A stretch of DNA of 6,886 nucleotides from Acidobacteriota bacterium. Lineage in GTDB: Bacteria > Acidobacteriota > Terriglobia > Terriglobales > Acidobacteriaceae. Positions 4,062 through 6,886 of the stretch are shown in pieces. The first letter of the stretch is position 1. Every line of letters begins with the position of its first letter. Location of the stretch: NCBI GenBank assembly GCA_021781255.1, contig JAJXXG010000310.1, forward strand, positions 1 to 6,886. Direction: 5' to 3'. The notes under the pieces were generated by a model. That model saw only the letters and a list, made by a program, of their open reading frames with translations. It was not told the origin of the DNA and made no database searches. A program made the position numbers and the translations under genes.

Positions 4062-6596
4062 ATGACACAGTGGAAAATCGCTTTGTTGGCCATGATGACA
4101 ACCGCTCTCCTGGTCGCCGCACCTGCCCTCCCCGCGCAGACCGCCGATCAAGCATGGCTCAAGTACCGGCCTCTGGGAAAACCGCTCTCCGTGCCCACGC
4201 GCGTGGTCGTGCTGGGCCAGGGCCCTGTGGAGCGCTCGGCCGCCAGTGAGCTCGAACGTGGCCTGCTGTCCCTCTCAGCGAAATCCAGCGCCAGTCCCGG
4301 CACCATCGTTCTGGGCACAGCGCGGCAAATGCGCGCCCGCCAGACCGCCGCATCTACGCTGTCGCCCGAGGAGTTCCTCATTGCATGGAATCCTTCGGCG
4401 CGCACCCGCGAACTGGACATCGCAGGCGGCAGCGACCGCGGCGTGCTCTACGGCGTCTTTGCCCTGCTGCGCAACCTCGCCCAGGGCGCGGACATGAGCC
4501 ATGCCAGCCTCCACGAGCGCCCCGCCCTGCCCATCCGCTGGGTCGATGAGTGGGACAATCCCGACGGCTCCATCGAGCGCGGCTACGCGGGCCGCAGCAT
4601 CTTCTTCGAGGGCGGGAACGTCCGCGAAGACCTCGCCCCGGTCGCCGAGTACGCGCGCCTGCTAGCCTCGGTCGGCATCAACGGCTGCAACGTGAACAAC
4701 GTCAACGCCGCGCCGCAATTGCTTACGCACGAATCGCTCCAAGGCCTTGCCCGTGCGGCCAGCACCATGCGTCCCTGGGGAGTTCATCTCGCCATGAGCG
4801 TGGCCATCGCCAGCCCGCAAATCATCGGCGGTCTCAGCACCTACGACCCCGCCGACCCCGCGGTGAAGGCGTGGTGGGCGGCCAAGGTCAACGAAATCTA
4901 CGACCTCATCCCCGACTTCGCCGGCTTCACCGTGAAGGCCGACTCCGAAGGCCAGCCCGGCCCCGCCAGCTTTGGCCGCACGCCCGCCGACGCCGCCAAC
5001 ACCCTCGCCGCCGCCCTCGCGCCCCACGGCGGAGTCGTGCTCTACCGCGCCTTCGTCTACGACCACCACCTCGACTGGCGCAACCCCAAGGCCGACCGTG
5101 CCCGCGCCGCATATGACATCTTCCACCCGCTCGACGGCAAGTTCGCACCCAACGTGATCGTCCAGACCAAGGAAGGCCCCATCGACTTCCAGGCCCGCGA
5201 GCCCGTCTCGCCTCTCTTCGGCGGCCTCCCCCGCACCAGCCAGGCCATGGAGCTGCAAATCACGCAGGAGTACCTTGGCCAGCAGCGGCATCTCGTCTAT
5301 ATCGCGCCCATGTGGAAGCAGGTGCTCGACTTCGACATGCGCGTCGGCGGGGCCCATACTCCAGTCAAAGAAGTCCTGGCCCGGAAGGGCCTGGGCGGCA
5401 TGGTCGGCGTGGCAGGAGTGGGCCGCGACGCCTGGCTCGGTTCGCCGCTGGCGCTTGCCAACCTCTACGCCTTCGGCCGTCTCGCCTGGAACCCCAACCT
5501 CTCGCCGGAGCAGATCGCCGGCGAGTGGACGCGCCAGACAATCAGTACCGACCCCGCCGTCGTTGCCACCGTAGAAAAAATGTTGATGCAAAGCTGGCCA
5601 GCCTATGAGAGCTACACCGGCCCGCTCGGCCTGCAGACGCTTACCGACATTACCGGCAGCCACTACGGCCCCAACATTGAATCCAGCGAGCGCAACGGCT
5701 GGGGCCAGTGGCACAAGGCCGACCACGACGGCGTCGGCTTTGACCGCTCCGTCGCCACCGGCACCGGCTTCGTGGGCCAGTACCAGCCCGAGGTCGCGCG
5801 CATCTACGAGTTCGCCGCCACCACGCCCGACAACCTGCTGCTCTTCTTCCATCATGTGCCCTACACCTACACGCTGCACCATGGGAAAACGGTCATCCAG
5901 TACCTCTACGACAGCCACTATCGCGGCGCAGCGCAGGCCGCCGAGTTCGTCACTGACTGGTCTTCACTCAAAGACCGCATCGACCCTGCGCTCTATAACA
6001 ACGTGCTGCCGCGCCTGGAATATCAGGCCGGCCACGCCATCGTGTGGCGCGACGCCGTCACGCAGTACTTCCTCAAGCTCAGCGGTATCCCCGACGCGCA
6101 GGGCCGCGCGGGGCATTATCCCGGCCGCCTCGAAGCAGAAGACGCCCGCCTCACCGGCTACAAGGTCATCGATGTAAATCCGTGGGAAGACGCGTCGCAC
6201 GGCAAAGCAGTCTCGTGTCAGGGCACGACTTCAGTCGCGCCGAAGCCGGCGCGCGATGAATCCGGGGCTTCAGCCCCTGACGGTGCTCACAGTTGCTCCG
6301 CCGAGTGGACTTACACAGGCCCCGCAGGCCGCTACAACATCGCCGCGCAGTACTTTGATCTGCAGGGCGGCGCGGCGCAATTCACGCTTGAGGTGGGCGG
6401 CCAGCCCGTCGCCGCCTGGACCGCCAATGCCGCGCTGCCCTCACGCCGCCCCCACGGCGACAACTCCACGCGCTACACCGCCCCGTGCGTCCAACTCAAG
6501 CCCGGCGAGGTCATCCGCATCGAAGGCACACCTGACGCCGCGGACCCCGCCGCGCTGGATTACATTGAGCTGCTGCCCGCAGCCGCGGCGCCATAG
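4062..6596 (+). CDS. aguA: Exported alpha-glucuronidase, GH67, with extra C-terminal domain
   Basis: Removes 4-O-methyl-glucuronic acid from the non-reducing end of xylo-oligosaccharides during glucuronoxylan breakdown. From the ATG at 4062 it is 844 residues. A signal peptide is clear (MTQWK, then a hydrophobic stretch ending APALPAQ), implying periplasmic or secreted action, whereas several GH67 enzymes are cytosolic. Domain order: N-terminal beta domain (about 30-155), TIM barrel (about 155-480), helical C-terminal domain (to about 680). Catalytic residues: general acid Glu296 in VKADSEGQPGP, and Asp375 (GPIDFQ) with Glu403 (ITQEY), 28 residues apart as in Cellvibrio GlcA67A (365 and 393). 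An extra domain at about 687-839 (GRLEAEDARL ... GRYNIAAQYFDL ... RIEGTPD ... LDYIELLP) looks like a beta-sandwich carbohydrate-binding module and makes the protein longer than the usual 700 or so. A REP-like repeat is inserted in frame in this domain. GTG 4029 would give 855 residues. Confidence 0.95.
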   Translation: MTQWKIALLAMMTTALLVAAPALPAQTADQAWLKYRPLGKPLSVPTRVVVLGQGPVERSAASELERGLLSLSAKSSASPGTIVLGTARQMRARQTAASTLSPEEFLIAWNPSARTRELDIAGGSDRGVLYGVFALLRNLAQGADMSHASLHERPALPIRWVDEWDNPDGSIERGYAGRSIFFEGGNVREDLAPVAEYARLLASVGINGCNVNNVNAAPQLLTHESLQGLARAASTMRPWGVHLAMSVAIASPQIIGGLSTYDPADPAVKAWWAAKVNEIYDLIPDFAGFTVKADSEGQPGPASFGRTPADAANTLAAALAPHGGVVLYRAFVYDHHLDWRNPKADRARAAYDIFHPLDGKFAPNVIVQTKEGPIDFQAREPVSPLFGGLPRTSQAMELQITQEYLGQQRHLVYIAPMWKQVLDFDMRVGGAHTPVKEVLARKGLGGMVGVAGVGRDAWLGSPLALANLYAFGRLAWNPNLSPEQIAGEWTRQTISTDPAVVATVEKMLMQSWPAYESYTGPLGLQTLTDITGSHYGPNIESSERNGWGQWHKADHDGVGFDRSVATGTGFVGQYQPEVARIYEFAATTPDNLLLFFHHVPYTYTLHHGKTVIQYLYDSHYRGAAQAAEFVTDWSSLKDRIDPALYNNVLPRLEYQAGHAIVWRDAVTQYFLKLSGIPDAQGRAGHYPGRLEAEDARLTGYKVIDVNPWEDASHGKAVSCQGTTSVAPKPARDESGASAPDGAHSCSAEWTYTGPAGRYNIAAQYFDLQGGAAQFTLEVGGQPVAAWTANAALPSRRPHGDNSTRYTAPCVQLKPGEVIRIEGTPDAADPAALDYIELLPAAAAP
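6221..6280 (+). repeat. REP-like two-hairpin repeat inside the alpha-glucuronidase gene
   Basis: Two imperfect palindromes lie side by side, both with TTCA loops. Hairpin 1: 6222-6229 pairs with 6234-6241 (7 of 8 pairs, mismatch 6225/6238). Hairpin 2: GGGGC (6264-6268) pairs with GCCCC (6273-6277), extended by two further pairs after one mismatch. The +1 reading frame gives HDFSRAE, a peptide I recall as recurring in translated acidobacterial repeats (memory, not a search). The assumed 60-bp span equals 20 codons and keeps the frame open, adding a Gly/Ala/Pro-rich stretch (about residues 720-740) between two Cys of the C-terminal domain. Exact ends are uncertain. Confidence 0.6.
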
Positions 6597-6662
6597 GCTG
6601 ATGCGCAGTCAGGCGCTGCCCCGCGTGAGAAGCCTCACATCGGCAGACTCTGGCCGCGCGTT

Positions 6663-6886
6663 ATGATGTCCAACGTGCGCATTTCTGGGCATACCCTCCG
6701 GCGCAGTCTTCTGGCGCTCATCGCCTTTGTCCCTTGCTTCGCGCCAGCCCAGACCTCTGACGCCAACCTCCTCGCGCAACTCACCTCCGACTTCGCCCGC
6801 CTGGCGCCCCAAACCATCCGCCCCGCCGACGGCTACATCCGCCATCCCTACCTCATCCCCGCGGGCTACTACGCCCAGATGTGGGA
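6663..6886 (+). CDS. Exported protein, 5' part only; possible glycoside hydrolase
   Basis: Hand translation from the ATG at 6663 stays open for 74 codons to the window edge. A signal peptide is visible: RRSLLALIAFVPCFAPAQ, cleavage likely after the Ala of APA or nearby. The mature start is helical, followed by ADGYIRHPYLIPAGYYAQMW. That end resembles the opening of (alpha/alpha)6-barrel glycosidases, such as the MGH1-like/GH63 and trehalase groups, where a proline-glycine turn leads to a W-D-x-D or similar motif, but too little is visible to name the family. It lies 66 bp after the alpha-glucuronidase stop, on the same strand, so it may be co-transcribed and act on the same plant polysaccharides. 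An ATG at 6666 is an equal start candidate; no strong RBS precedes either. Confidence 0.7.
   Translation, partial: MMSNVRISGHTLRRSLLALIAFVPCFAPAQTSDANLLAQLTSDFARLAPQTIRPADGYIRHPYLIPAGYYAQMW

Noticed and set aside
3949..4155. Minus-strand 68-codon frame over the right inverted repeat
   Set aside because: It runs across the repeat boundary into the aguA signal-peptide region and has no recognisable content.
4662..5918. 418-codon open frame on the minus strand opposite the alpha-glucuronidase
   Set aside because: It mirrors the high-GC codon pattern of the GH67 gene, its translation is low-complexity Gly/Val/Ala/Asp with no recognisable motif, and the plus-strand frame has catalytic residues in place.
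6625..6638. Hairpin GTGAG-AAGC-CTCAC after the alpha-glucuronidase stop
   Set aside because: Only five pairs and no T-tract; too weak to call a terminator, and the next gene follows closely on the same strand.

Overview
The window looks like chromosomal DNA of an acidobacterium, probably class Terriglobia (Acidobacteriaceae-like). Three things point there: mostly high GC with strong third-position GC/C bias; a secreted Ig-like repeat protein with the C-terminal layout common in that group (two hydrophobic segments split by an Arg cluster, a Cys, then a last beta-strand unit); and a two-hairpin palindromic repeat with TTCA loops of a kind I associate with acidobacterial genomes. The taxonomy is inferred, with no rRNA or marker gene to confirm it.

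Layout, left to right. (1) 934 to 1, minus strand: most of kbl (glycine C-acetyltransferase), running off the left edge. (2) 935-1155: divergent intergenic region with the kbl ribosome binding site, a possible promoter for the next gene and a 10-bp palindrome. (3) 1156-2157, plus strand: secreted or membrane-anchored Ig-like repeat protein. (4) 3228 to 2185, minus strand: tdh (L-threonine 3-dehydrogenase), convergent with the Ig gene. (5) 3298-4012: a lower-GC insert bounded by 28-bp inverted repeats and an almost perfect 8-bp direct repeat, carrying one gene for a small HXXEE-family membrane protein and no transposase. (6) 4062-6596, plus strand: exported GH67 alpha-glucuronidase with an additional C-terminal beta-rich domain, itself containing an in-frame REP-like insertion. 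(7) 6663 to the right edge, plus strand: start of another exported protein, possibly a glycoside hydrolase.

How the genes fit together. Tdh and Kbl form the two-step threonine-to-glycine pathway (threonine to 2-amino-3-ketobutyrate to glycine plus acetyl-CoA), but here the pair is split by an opposing, unrelated gene. The right side looks like the start of a plant-polysaccharide (glucuronoxylan) degradation cluster. The HXXEE insert sits in the divergent control region between tdh and the alpha-glucuronidase gene. The most unusual signals are this transposase-less, TIR-bounded passenger element and the palindromic repeat that has become part of the alpha-glucuronidase coding sequence. No tRNA, rRNA or CRISPR array was seen.
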